From Paractinoplanes durhamensis (GTDB lineage Bacteria > Actinomycetota > Actinomycetes > Mycobacteriales > Micromonosporaceae), in assembly GCF_016862175.1 (NCBI RefSeq), contig NZ_BOML01000036.1:62001-126000 (forward strand): a stretch of DNA of 64,000 nt, written 5' to 3'. A program made the translations under genes and the position numbers. The notes under the pieces were generated by a model, which worked only from the letters and a program-made list of their open reading frames with translations, did not search any database and had not been told where the DNA came from. Below, piece by piece: positions 26,891-35,288 of this stretch (position 1 is its first letter; each line of letters starts with the position of its first letter).

Positions 26891-28804
26891 ATGGCTACGG
26901 TCCGTCGCCTGGCTTTCGGCCCCCAGGTCTGCGGGAGCATCACCGAGGGCGCCGCCCGCGAATGGCTCGTACCCGACGGACGCGGCGGCTATGCGATGGG
27001 CACGGTTTCCGGCCTGCGCACCCGCCGCTACCACGGGCTGCTGGTCGTCGCCGGGGCCACGCCGGCCACCCGCCGGATGGGCCTGGCCTCCCTCGACCCG
27101 ATCCTGACCCTGCCCTCCGGCGCCTCGGTGCGGCTCGCCACGCACGAGTGGGCCGACGGGACGATCACCCCACGGGGGCACGAACTGCTGGCCGGCTTCG
27201 AGCTGGTCGACGGCCTCCCCCGCTGGCGCTGGCGGATCGGCGACGTCGTCCTCGAACGCGAGCTGGCCATGGTGCACGGCCGCCCCGCCGTCGCCGTGGT
27301 GCACCGGCTGCTCACCGGCGGCCCGGTCGGGCTGTCCCTGGAGGCGCTGGTCACCTGGCGGGACGCGCACACCGAGCGCACCGCCGACGGCCCGCCGCCG
27401 GTCGTCGAGCCGGCCGGGGGCGGGTGCGTGGTCGAGGGGGCGTACCGCCTGCGCGGCCCGGAATTCCAGGCCGGCGGCGCCTGGTGGCGCGGGGTGCGGC
27501 ATCGCGAGGAGGACGGCCGCGGGCTTCACCCCATCGAGGATCTTTGGTACGCCGGGAGCTTCCACGCCGAGCTGCGCCAGCCCGGATCCACCGCGTCGGT
27601 GTCCGCGTGGGCCGACGACCTGGCCGACCCGCCGCCGCCCGCCACCGAGGTCGTGCTCGCCGCGCGGCAGCGCAACCGGGCGGTGGTCGCCGCCGCCAAC
27701 CCGGCCGACGACGCCCAGGCCACCCTGGCGCTGGCCGCCGACTCGTTCGTGGTGCGCACCGGCTCCGGCGTCGACGTGGTGGCCGGCTACCCGTGGTTCG
27801 GCGCCTGGTCGCGCGACACCATGCTCAGCTACGAGGGGCTCTTCCTCACCACCAACCGGGCCGACGAGGGCCGTGACCTGCTGCGCTCCTACGCCGCGAC
27901 GCTCTCCGAGGGGATGCTCGCGAACACCGCCGACACCGGCAGCGTCGAGTACAACACCGCCGACGGCACGCTGTGGTTCCTGCACGCGGTCGGCCGGCAC
28001 GTGGCCACCACCGGCGACTTCGACCTGGCCGCCGAGTTGCTGCCGGCCCTGCTCGACGTGGTCGACCACCACCTCAAGGGCACCCGCTACGGCATCGGCG
28101 CCGACCCGGTCGACGGCCTGCTCCGGCAGGGCGTCGACGGCCAGGCGCTGACCTGGATGGACGCCCGGGTCGACGGGGTGCCGATCACCCCGCGCCGCGG
28201 CAAGCCGGTCGAGATCAACGCGCTCTGGGTGAACGGCCTGGCCACCGTGATCAAGCTGGCCTGGCAGGCCCGCACCGGCGCCGGCCCGGCGGTCCGCGCG
28301 CACCCCGACGCGCTGGCCGGCTTCGCGCGCCGGTTCCCGGCCCCGAACGGCCGGCTGTACGACGTCGTCGACGGCCCCGACGGCGACGACCCGACCATGC
28401 GGCCCAACCAGTTGCTGGCCTGGTCCCTGCCGTACGCGCCGCTGCGCCCGCAGCCGGCCACCCTGCAGGCCATCGGGTCGGCCCTGATGACCCCGCTCGG
28501 GCTGCGCAGCCTCGCCCCCGGCGAGACCGCCTACCGCGGCGCCCACCACGGCGGCTCGGCCGCGCGGGACACCGCCTACCACAGCGGAACGGTCTGGCCG
28601 TGGCTCACCGGCCCGTTCGTGGAGGCCTGGCACCGCCTGGGGGTCGCCGCCGACCAGACCATCTCGGACGCCGACGACCACCTGGGCGAGTACGGCCTGG
28701 GCTCGGTCTCCGAGACCGCCGACGGCGACGCCCCGCACTCGGCAACCGGCTGCCCGTTCCAGGCATGGTCGGTGGCCGAGACCCTGCGCGCCCGCCGGCT
28801 CTAG
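26891..28804 (+). CDS. Glycogen debranching enzyme-like amylo-alpha-1,6-glucosidase
   Basis: 637 aa; TGGAGG lies 9 bp before the ATG. The N-terminal domain has the GDE_N signature (REWLVPDGRGGYAMGTVSGL then RRYHGLLVV). The C-terminal (alpha/alpha)6 barrel begins around residue 290 (VVAGYPWFGAWSRDTM, EYNTADGTLWFLHAVG, GKPVEINALWVNGL, HSGTVWPWLTGPF), as in GH133-type enzymes. Asp in SRDTM and Glu in VEINALW are candidate catalytic residues by family comparison. It would hydrolyse alpha-1,6 branches of glycogen or oligosaccharides in the cytoplasm. Ends with a 4-bp convergent overlap with the Hsp70 fusion gene. Confidence 0.9.
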   Translation: MATVRRLAFGPQVCGSITEGAAREWLVPDGRGGYAMGTVSGLRTRRYHGLLVVAGATPATRRMGLASLDPILTLPSGASVRLATHEWADGTITPRGHELLAGFELVDGLPRWRWRIGDVVLERELAMVHGRPAVAVVHRLLTGGPVGLSLEALVTWRDAHTERTADGPPPVVEPAGGGCVVEGAYRLRGPEFQAGGAWWRGVRHREEDGRGLHPIEDLWYAGSFHAELRQPGSTASVSAWADDLADPPPPATEVVLAARQRNRAVVAAANPADDAQATLALAADSFVVRTGSGVDVVAGYPWFGAWSRDTMLSYEGLFLTTNRADEGRDLLRSYAATLSEGMLANTADTGSVEYNTADGTLWFLHAVGRHVATTGDFDLAAELLPALLDVVDHHLKGTRYGIGADPVDGLLRQGVDGQALTWMDARVDGVPITPRRGKPVEINALWVNGLATVIKLAWQARTGAGPAVRAHPDALAGFARRFPAPNGRLYDVVDGPDGDDPTMRPNQLLAWSLPYAPLRPQPATLQAIGSALMTPLGLRSLAPGETAYRGAHHGGSAARDTAYHSGTVWPWLTGPFVEAWHRLGVAADQTISDADDHLGEYGLGSVSETADGDAPHSATGCPFQAWSVAETLRARRL

Positions 28805-31800
28805 CCGCCGGTGTTGATCTGGCCACCGTTGCCGTTGGCGCTGTCGCAGTTCACCCCCGGAATGCAGGTCGGCGGGGTCGTCGGTTCGCCGGTGTCGGTC
28901 GGCGCCGTGGTCGGCTTGGTCGTGGCCTGAGTTGTCGGGCGGTAGGTCCGGGTGGTCGTCGTGTTCGGTTTCGGTTTCTTCGTCGTCACCTCCGGGGCCG
29001 GCGTGGTGGCCGGCGCCGAGGCCGGTGTCAGCGCCGTGCTGCCCGGCGGTCGCAGGGCGTACAGGACGCCGCCGTCACCGACCGCATACGCGCCCGCCTC
29101 GTCACCACGCGCTGCCACGCTGAACGCGTCACCGGTCCGGTTCTCCCACAGCGCCTTCCCGGTGGCCGCGTCGAGCCCGAGGATCCGCCCGTCCGGAAAG
29201 GTCACGTCCACCTCGCCGGCCCGCACCACCGGGAACCCGCCCGCGCCGGTGCCGGTGGTCCGCCAGCGCTTCACGCCGGTGTCCACGTCCCAGGCGCCGA
29301 CCGAGCCGTCCGCGCCGGCCCCGTAGAGCACGCCGGCCGACGGATAGATGCTGGTCAGCGTCGTCCCGGCGGCCTTGATCTCGGGCAGCACCTTGCCGTC
29401 GTCCAGCCGCACGCAGCGCACCGTCCCGGTCTCCAGCGGCACGCAGACCGCGTCACCGGAGGCCAGCGGGCCGCCGACGGCCTTACCGACGGCCGGCTTC
29501 CACAGCGTGCCCCCGCCACCGTCGATCCCCCAGAGCTTTCCGTCGTCGGTGGCGACCACGGTGATCCCCTCGACCACGGTCGGCGGCTGGCTGACCGGCC
29601 CGGTCTGCACCCGCCACCGCCGGTGCCCTTCCGCCAGCCGGTACGCGTAGAGCATCCCGTCCGTCCCGCTCGCGAACACCCGCTCCGAGTCGACGGTCGG
29701 CCGCACCGCGACCGGAACCCCGGTGTCCCGGTGCCACAGCTCGGTCCCGCTCGCGCCGTCGATGGCGTAGACCCCACCGGCCCCGGTCACCGCGTAGACG
29801 ACGCCCTCGGAGACCCGGGTCGACGCCCGCAGCCCCACGCCGAGCTTGAGTTCCCAGGCTTTCCCGCCGTCGGTCCGCCGGTAGGCCCGCATCGTCCCGT
29901 CCTTGCCGCTGACGTAGACCAGCGCCGGCCCCACCGCCGGCGGCTCGAGGGTGCCGGTCCCGGTCTCGGTCTTCCACGCGACCGGCGCCTCCGCCGCCAA
30001 CGGCGCCGCGGCCGCCACCGAAGCCGGCGCGCCGCTGGTCGCCCCGTCCCCGGCCGGCCCGCCGGTGTCGGTGTTGCCCTTGGGCAAGAACAGGAACGCG
30101 CCGGCCGCGGCCACGACCACCACGACGGCCGCGGCACCACCGGCGATCAGCCACTTCTTCCGGCTCTCACCGGGCGCCACCCAGGTCGCCGAGCTGGTGT
30201 CCACCGGCGAGGCATCCATCGGCGTCGCCGCCGGACCGACACCGGGCTGAAACGTACGCACCGCGGCAACCCCCGCCGCACCCCCACCGATCCCGACCGA
30301 CGCAGCCGCATACTCCCCGGAAGGAGGACCGGCGTGGCCCGCACCGGACGGACCCGCATAGCCGCTGGGAAGCCCGGCCGCATGGCTACCGGGGGCAGGG
30401 GTCGCATGCCCGCTGCCGGGCGATCCGGCCGCATAGCCACCCGGAGGAGTCGGGTAGCCGCCAGGCGGCGGGGCCGCATAGCCGCCGGGTGAAGACGCCG
30501 CATGCCCACTACCGGGCGCCCCGGCCGCATAGCCGCCGGGAGGAGTCGCGTAGCCGCCGGAAGGCGCGGCTGCCTGACCGCCCGGAGGCGCAGCCGCGTG
30601 ACCGCCCGGCGCGGCCGCGTGGCTGCCGGGCGGCGCGGAGACTGACCCGGCTGGAGGTGTGAAGCCTGCGCCGCCGGGTGGGGCGGAGCCGAAACCTGCG
30701 GGTGGCGGCGAGGCGGCGCCACCGGCCGGTGCGGACACCGGGCCGTTGCCCGGGGAGTTCGCCGCCCGCTGTTGCGGGAACGAGCCCGATGAGGCCGCGC
30801 TGTCGCCCGTGTTCTGGCCGGGCACGTGCGCCGAACCGGTGGCTCGCGCCGACGGGCTGCCCGCCGTCCCGCGAGCGAATGTCACGGGGGCCGGCGTTCC
30901 GGGCGCCGACGCTCCGGGGGCGAACCCTCCGGGAGACAGCGGGCCGCCGGCTGCAGCCGCTTTCCCGGCCGGCCAACCGCCCGAGTTTCCGGTGATCGCC
31001 GGCGGGGCCGGGGACACCGGCTCCGGCAGGCTGCCCGCGGGGCCGCTCAGCCGGGCCGCGCCCAGGGCGATGCCCAGTTCGGGCTGTTCGTCGGCGGCGG
31101 CCGGGCGGCCGAACGACTCGGCCACCAGCGAGCCGACCAGCGGGATGCGGGACGAGCCGCCGGCCAGCACGACGCAGCGCAGCTCGGCCGGGTCGACCGC
31201 GGCGGAGCGCAGCGCACGATGGACGGCCGCGATCGTGTCCTCGAGGGCCGGGGAGATCAGCGACTCGAACTCGGAGCGATGGATGCGCACCCGGGTGTGC
31301 AGCCGGGGCAGGGCGACGCCGATCTCCGCCTCGGTGTCGAACGACAGGCTCTCCTTGGCCTCCACGCACTCCCGGCGAAGGCGGCTCAGGCCCTCGGTGA
31401 CCGCCGGGTCGGCGAGGTCCATCCCGGCCAGGTTGGGACCGAGCTGCTCCCGAACGTACTCGAGGATGGCCTCGTCGAAATCCATGCCGCCGAGCTGCTC
31501 GACGCCCTGCGGCTCACCCAGGACCTCGAAGCCGCCGGCCGTCTTGCGGAGCACCGCGGCGTCGAAGGTTCCGCCGCCGAGGTCGTACACCGCAATGGTT
31601 TCCCCCACCGCGACCCGAGCCGTGCTCGCATAGCGCACCGCGGCCGCCTCCGGCTCCGTCCGGAGGGTCACCTGCGGCAGATCGGCGAGTTGCGCGGCCT
31701 GCTGGAGCAGCTCCCGCTTGTAGGGCCCCCAGTTGGCCGGGTGGGTGAGCACGATCCGGCTGGGCGGCCCGCCCTGGCCGTTGGCCACCGTGGCGATGAC

Positions 31801-32097
31801 GTGCCGCAGCAGCCGCGCGGCGAGCGCGTGCGCGGACATCGGCGTGCCACCGAGCATGATCGGCACCGGATCACCGAGCCGGCGCTTGAACTCCCGCGCC
31901 AGCCGAGTCGGCTCCCCTTCCCCACGCCGCTGCGCGGTATCCCCGACCAGGACTTCCCCGTCGGACCGCAGGAACACGAGCGAGGGCATCTCCGCCCCAC
32001 GCCCGCCGAGGCGCACGGTCTCGACCACCCCGTCCACATTGGTCGCGGCAGCGGTGTGCGTGGTACCAAGATCGACCCCGAGGCCGTACTCCACCAT
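28801..32097 (-). CDS. Hsp70 ATPase - transmembrane - PQQ-type beta-propeller fusion
   Basis: 1098 aa from the ATG at 32097 (MVEYGLGVDLGTTHTAA); the Gly/Trp/Arg-rich frame upstream was rejected. Residues about 3-345 are an actin-like Hsp70 nucleotide-binding domain: phosphate-1 GVDLGTTHTA, phosphate-2 VYDLGGGTFDAAVL, adenosine motif VVLAGGSSRIPLVG. The substrate-binding domain is missing; instead about 300 residues of Gly/Pro/Ala/Tyr repeats follow (PPGGYA units), then a membrane helix (about 645-668), then six to seven PQQ-like propeller blades (GVVYAVTGAGGVYAIDGASG and similar), ending in a Thr/Pro tail with two Cys. By topology the Hsp70 part is cytoplasmic and the propeller extracellular, so it could couple ATP state to an external ligand. 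Related fusions occur in actinomycetes; function unproven. Confidence 0.88.
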   Translation of the reverse strand: MVEYGLGVDLGTTHTAAATNVDGVVETVRLGGRGAEMPSLVFLRSDGEVLVGDTAQRRGEGEPTRLAREFKRRLGDPVPIMLGGTPMSAHALAARLLRHVIATVANGQGGPPSRIVLTHPANWGPYKRELLQQAAQLADLPQVTLRTEPEAAAVRYASTARVAVGETIAVYDLGGGTFDAAVLRKTAGGFEVLGEPQGVEQLGGMDFDEAILEYVREQLGPNLAGMDLADPAVTEGLSRLRRECVEAKESLSFDTEAEIGVALPRLHTRVRIHRSEFESLISPALEDTIAAVHRALRSAAVDPAELRCVVLAGGSSRIPLVGSLVAESFGRPAAADEQPELGIALGAARLSGPAGSLPEPVSPAPPAITGNSGGWPAGKAAAAGGPLSPGGFAPGASAPGTPAPVTFARGTAGSPSARATGSAHVPGQNTGDSAASSGSFPQQRAANSPGNGPVSAPAGGAASPPPAGFGSAPPGGAGFTPPAGSVSAPPGSHAAAPGGHAAAPPGGQAAAPSGGYATPPGGYAAGAPGSGHAASSPGGYAAPPPGGYPTPPGGYAAGSPGSGHATPAPGSHAAGLPSGYAGPSGAGHAGPPSGEYAAASVGIGGGAAGVAAVRTFQPGVGPAATPMDASPVDTSSATWVAPGESRKKWLIAGGAAAVVVVVAAAGAFLFLPKGNTDTGGPAGDGATSGAPASVAAAAPLAAEAPVAWKTETGTGTLEPPAVGPALVYVSGKDGTMRAYRRTDGGKAWELKLGVGLRASTRVSEGVVYAVTGAGGVYAIDGASGTELWHRDTGVPVAVRPTVDSERVFASGTDGMLYAYRLAEGHRRWRVQTGPVSQPPTVVEGITVVATDDGKLWGIDGGGGTLWKPAVGKAVGGPLASGDAVCVPLETGTVRCVRLDDGKVLPEIKAAGTTLTSIYPSAGVLYGAGADGSVGAWDVDTGVKRWRTTGTGAGGFPVVRAGEVDVTFPDGRILGLDAATGKALWENRTGDAFSVAARGDEAGAYAVGDGGVLYALRPPGSTALTPASAPATTPAPEVTTKKPKPNTTTTRTYRPTTQATTKPTTAPTDTGEPTTPPTCIPGVNCDSANGNGGQINTGG

Positions 32098-32526
32098 CCC
32101 CCGGATGTTAGGAGCCCCACACCCACACCGAAACGCTGCGCACAAAAGCCGACACCGTCCGCGCCAAGGTCCGCCCGTTCGGGTGCGCCACCCACCCAAC
32201 CCAAGCCACCCCCGCCCACCGAACCGCCTACCCTCGCCGCGCCACCCCACCCACCTCCCCCAAACCGCCAATCAGGACCCACCCGCCACCCACCTACCCC
32301 TTCGCCCAGCCGCAGCCGTCCGGCCTCGACCTGACCGCCTGCGCCGGCCCAGCCATCAGACCCACCCGCACGCGCGGGTGGGCACGCCCAGCCAGCAGCC
32401 ACGGACGGCGCGGCGCGGCGCGGACGGCGCGGCGCGGCAGACAGGCCGGCGCGGACGGCAGGCGCGGACGGCAGGCGCGGACGGCATGCGCGGACGGCAT
32501 GCGCGGGTCGGCAGGTGGGCGCGTGG
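32098..32526. other. 429-bp intergenic region with low-complexity sequence
   Basis: Non-coding gap between the Hsp70 fusion (leftward) and the end of the sigma factor gene. The first half is C-rich (runs of CCCACC, CCCCCA) and the second half is G-rich tandem repeats (see 32448-32513). No convincing gene was found; all open frames are of low complexity. The promoter of the Hsp70 fusion should lie in the first 100 bp. Confidence 0.6.
32448..32513. repeat. 13-bp tandem repeat, five copies
   Basis: Five near-identical units of GGCGCGGACGGCA (third base of copies 4-5 shifts to TGCGCGGACGGCA; the last copy has one extra base). Degenerate related GCGCGGCGCGGACGGC sequence extends left to about 32401. 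Lies just past the stop of the sigma factor gene. Confidence 0.85.
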
Positions 32527-33882
32527 CTATCGCTCGGTGCGGCGGCGTAGCAGGTGCTGGCGTTCGGGGTTGGTTCGGACCAAGGTCAGTGCCTCGTCGA
32601 AGGCCTTCGTGGCCTCGTCGTGGCGGCCCAGGCGGGTCAGCAGTTCGGCGCGGACCGCGGGCAGCAGGTGGCTGTCTCGGATGGCCAGGCCGTCCAGCAG
32701 GGACAGCGCTGCTTCCGGGGAGCCGGCCTCGGCCACCGCCACCGACCGGTTCAGGCGGACCATCGGGGACGGCGCCCGGCGTTCCAGCTCGGCGTACAGG
32801 TGGGCGATGCGTGGCCAGTCGGTGGGGGGCGGCTTCGCGTGCTCGGCCGCGATCAGGGCCTGCAGGTGGTACTCGCCGGGCATCGGCGCTGCCTCGAGGA
32901 GGTCCAGCAGGCCCGCGCCGCGGGCGATCTCGTCGTGCCGCCAGCGGGAACGGTCCTGTTCGGGCAGGAGGATCAAGGTGCCGTCGGGGGCGACCCGGGC
33001 GTCGCGCCGGGCGTGCTGCAACAGCATCAGGGCCAGCAGGGCCAGCGTGCGGGGCTCGCCGGGCAGCAGCTCGCCGACCAGGTAGGCCAGGCGGATCGCC
33101 TCGTCGGCCAGCCGGGGGCGGATCAGGTCGGGGCCGGCGGTGGCCCGGTAGCCCTCAGTGAAGATCAAATAGAGCACGCGCAGGACCACGTCGAGGCGTT
33201 CCGGCAGGTCGGCCGCGGACGGCGCGCGCAGCGGAATCCCGGCGACCGCCATCTTGGCCTTCGCCCGGGTCAGCCGGGCCGCCATCGTCGGCTCGCTGAC
33301 CAGGAACAATCGGGCGATCTCCGCGGTGGTCAGGCCGGCCACGAAGCGCAGCATCAGCGCGGCCCGGGCGTCCGCCCGCAACGCCGGGTGGCAGCAGGCG
33401 AAGAGCAGCCGCAACCGCTCGTCGGCGACGTCGCTGTAGTCGTCGTCGGACGAGCCGCCGCCGGGGCCGGCACCGCGCCCAGCCCCCAGGCCGGCGCCGA
33501 GCCCACCGCCCAAGCCGGCGCCGAGCCCACCGTCCAGGCCGGCGCCGAGCCCGGCAGCGCGCCCGGCGCCGAGGTCGGCGCCCGGGCCGGCGCCGGCCCG
33601 GGACGCATCGGCGGCCGAGTCGGCGATCAGCAGCGGCAACCGGCGGGCGTCGGCCTCCTCGCGGCGGATCCGGTCGAGGGCGCGCCGGTAGGCCGTCGTC
33701 CACAGCCAGGCCGCCGGCCGTTCCGGCACGCCCTGCTCGGGCCATACGCGCGCGGCCGCCACGAACGCGTCCTGCAGGCTGTCCTCGGCCACGTCGAAGC
33801 GGCGCAGCCGGGTGACGAGCAGGGCGAGCAGGCGTGACCACTCGTCGCGGTACGCCTGCTCGACGGCCTGCTCCGCGGTCAG
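32527..33882 (-). CDS. ECF sigma factor with C-terminal helical repeat domain (ECF42-like), apparent CTG start
   Basis: 451 aa if translation starts at the CTG at 33882, or 421 aa from the first GTG (33792). The extra 30 residues (LTAEQAVEQAYRDEWSRLL...LRRFDVAEDSLQDAF) are the conserved start of sigma region 2 in this family, so the longer form is almost certainly real. GGAG lies 8 bp before the CTG, which overlaps the stop of the YCII gene. Region 4 is around LMLRFVAGLTTAEIARLFLVSEPTMAARLTRAK; the C-terminal 230 residues are the TPR-like domain typical of ECF42. Between regions 2 and 4 is an inserted Gly/Ala/Leu-rich tract of about 45 residues encoded by 24-bp repeats. Confidence 0.88.
   Translation of the reverse strand: MTAEQAVEQAYRDEWSRLLALLVTRLRRFDVAEDSLQDAFVAAARVWPEQGVPERPAAWLWTTAYRRALDRIRREEADARRLPLLIADSAADASRAGAGPGADLGAGRAAGLGAGLDGGLGAGLGGGLGAGLGAGRGAGPGGGSSDDDYSDVADERLRLLFACCHPALRADARAALMLRFVAGLTTAEIARLFLVSEPTMAARLTRAKAKMAVAGIPLRAPSAADLPERLDVVLRVLYLIFTEGYRATAGPDLIRPRLADEAIRLAYLVGELLPGEPRTLALLALMLLQHARRDARVAPDGTLILLPEQDRSRWRHDEIARGAGLLDLLEAAPMPGEYHLQALIAAEHAKPPPTDWPRIAHLYAELERRAPSPMVRLNRSVAVAEAGSPEAALSLLDGLAIRDSHLLPAVRAELLTRLGRHDEATKAFDEALTLVRTNPERQHLLRRRTER
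33487..33558. repeat. 24-bp in-frame tandem repeat inside the sigma factor gene
   Basis: Three units of 24 bp (33487-33510, 33511-33534, 33535-33558), sharing the core GCCGGCGCCGAGCCC; degenerate copies continue to about 33600. Being a multiple of three they keep frame and encode GLGAGLGG-type repeats between sigma regions 2 and 4. Confidence 0.85.
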
Positions 33883-34235
33883 TTCCCCATCTCCGGATGC
33901 ATCACGACCGGCCGCACCTCGACGATCGGCTCGGGCAGCTGCCGGGCGATCTCCAGCGCCGCGTCCAGGTCGGGCGCGTCGATGAGGTAGAAGCCGCCGA
34001 TCTGCTCGGCGGTCTCCGCGTACGGCCCGTCGGTGGTCCCGACCGCGTCGCCGCTGTTGCGCACGGTGGTGGCCGTGCCGGCCGCGGCCAGCTCCTGACC
34101 GCCGGGGAGCAGGGCTCCGCGCTCCCGCAGCATCGCCATGAACCGGCCGTGCCGCTCATGGTTCTCCTGCTTCTCCCGCTCGTCCCGGGACTCCCAGGCC
34201 TTCTCGTTCCCGTAGATCAGAAGTGCGTAATGCAT
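33879..34235 (-). CDS. YCII-related (DGPF) protein
   Basis: 118 aa from the ATG at 34235 with GGAGGGAG upstream. It opens with MHYALLIYGNEKAW and has VRNSGDAVGTTDGPYAETAEQIGGFYLIDAPDLDAALEIA, the DGPYAE form of the DGPF signature, and closes with VEVRPVVMHP. YCII-like dimeric alpha/beta-barrel proteins are regularly encoded beside ECF42-type sigma factors, and here the stop overlaps the sigma factor's CTG, so the two are coupled. The role is thought to be an accessory or enzymatic partner; not established. Confidence 0.9.
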   Translation of the reverse strand: MHYALLIYGNEKAWESRDEREKQENHERHGRFMAMLRERGALLPGGQELAAAGTATTVRNSGDAVGTTDGPYAETAEQIGGFYLIDAPDLDAALEIARQLPEPIVEVRPVVMHPEMGN

Positions 34236-34398
34236 CGAAATCTCCCTCCCAGGCGCCGCCCCATGCGACACCGGTGAAGTGATGACGCCGCGGCCCCGCC
34301 GTTTTCGACAAGCCCACGGAAAGTTTCTCAACCCAGCCGGCCCGGCCCAGCCCAGCCGGCCCAGCCGGCCCAGCCCAGCCGGCCCAGCCGGCCCAGCC

Positions 34399-34468
34399 GA
34401 CACGGCCCAGCCGACACGGCCCAGCCGACACGGCCCAGCCGACACGGCCCAGCCGACACGGCCCAGCC
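34399..34468. repeat. 14-bp tandem repeat A, five exact copies
   Basis: Five perfect head-to-tail copies of GACACGGCCCAGCC. Degenerate relatives (CAGCCGGCCCAGCC) extend leftward to about 34334. Confidence 0.95.
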
Positions 34469-34507
34469 GGCCCAACCCTGCCAACCCAACCCAGCCAGCC
34501 CAGCCGC

Positions 34508-34591
34508 AGGTCAGCCGGCCCAGGTCAGCCCGCCCAGGTCAGCCCGCCCAGGTCAGCCCGCCCAGGTCAGCCCGCCCAGGTCAGCCCGGCT
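34508..34591. repeat. 14-bp tandem repeat B, six copies
   Basis: Six copies of AGGTCAGCCCGCCC (first and last copies carry one or two changes). Same period as repeat A, separated from it by about 40 bp of degenerate CCAACCC/CAGCC sequence. Confidence 0.95.
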
Positions 34592-34613
34592 CGGCTGGGG
34601 CGGGGCAGGTGGG

Positions 34614-35288
34614 TCAGGCCAGCCAGCCGGGGCGGATCAGGCCTGCCTCGTAGGCGAAGACGACCAGCTGGGCTCGGTCTCGGGCGGCCAGTTTGATCAT
34701 GCTGCGGCTTACGTGGGTCTTGGCGGTGGCCGGGCTGATCACCAAGCGGGCGGCGATCTCGTCGTTGGACAGGCCCTCGGCGACCAGGACCACCACCTCC
34801 CGCTCCCGGTCGGTCAGCGCGTCCAGCAGGGCCGGTGGCGCCGCCGGGCCGGACGGGGCGTGCTTGCCGGCGAACTCGCTGATCACCCGGCGGGTCACGC
34901 TCGGCGACAACAGGCCGTCGCCGGCCGCGACCGCCCGGATGCCGCGCAGCAACTCGACCGGCTCGGTGTCCTTCACCAGGAAGCCGGAGGCGCCGCCGCG
35001 CAGCGCCTCGAAGACGTACTCGTCGAGCTCGAACGTCGTCAGGATGACCACCCGGGTCTCGGCCAGGGCCGGGTCGGCGGCGATCCGCTTGGTCGCCTCG
35101 AGGCCGTCGACGCCGGGCATCCGGATGTCCATCAGGACCACATCCGGGTGGGTCTGCTGGGCCTGCCGGACGGCCTCCACCCCGTCCCCGGCCTCGGCCA
35201 CCACCTTGATGTCGGGCTCGGCATTCAGCAGGGCGCGGAAACCGGCCCGGACCAGGGCCTGGTCGTCGGCCAGCAGCACGGTGATCAC
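34614..35288 (-). CDS. NarL/LuxR-family response regulator
   Basis: 224 aa from a GTG that overlaps the stop of the kinase gene. Receiver domain 1-120 with DD at 8-9, phosphoacceptor D54 in VLMDIRMPG, a Thr in LTTF and Lys in LVKD. The C-terminal LuxR helix-turn-helix has LTDREREVVVLVAEGLSNDEIAARLVISPATAKTHVSRSMIKL. It would be phosphorylated by the co-encoded kinase. Targets are unknown; a divergent DUF1707 gene lies upstream of the operon. Confidence 0.93.
   Translation of the reverse strand: MITVLLADDQALVRAGFRALLNAEPDIKVVAEAGDGVEAVRQAQQTHPDVVLMDIRMPGVDGLEATKRIAADPALAETRVVILTTFELDEYVFEALRGGASGFLVKDTEPVELLRGIRAVAAGDGLLSPSVTRRVISEFAGKHAPSGPAAPPALLDALTDREREVVVLVAEGLSNDEIAARLVISPATAKTHVSRSMIKLAARDRAQLVVFAYEAGLIRPGWLA

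Larger units (their letters stand above)
34236..34613. other. 378-bp intergenic region dominated by minisatellite repeats
   Basis: The first 90 bp hold the promoter area of the YCII/sigma operon. From about 34330 to 34600 the sequence is almost entirely repeats of CAGCCGGCCC-like motifs and two well-formed 14-bp arrays. Open frames across it are low complexity and no gene is called. The response regulator ends at 34614 and may read into the repeats. Confidence 0.7.

Noticed and set aside
34399..34591. CRISPR-like array
   Set aside because: Units are 14 bp, contiguous and without unique spacers; minisatellite instead.
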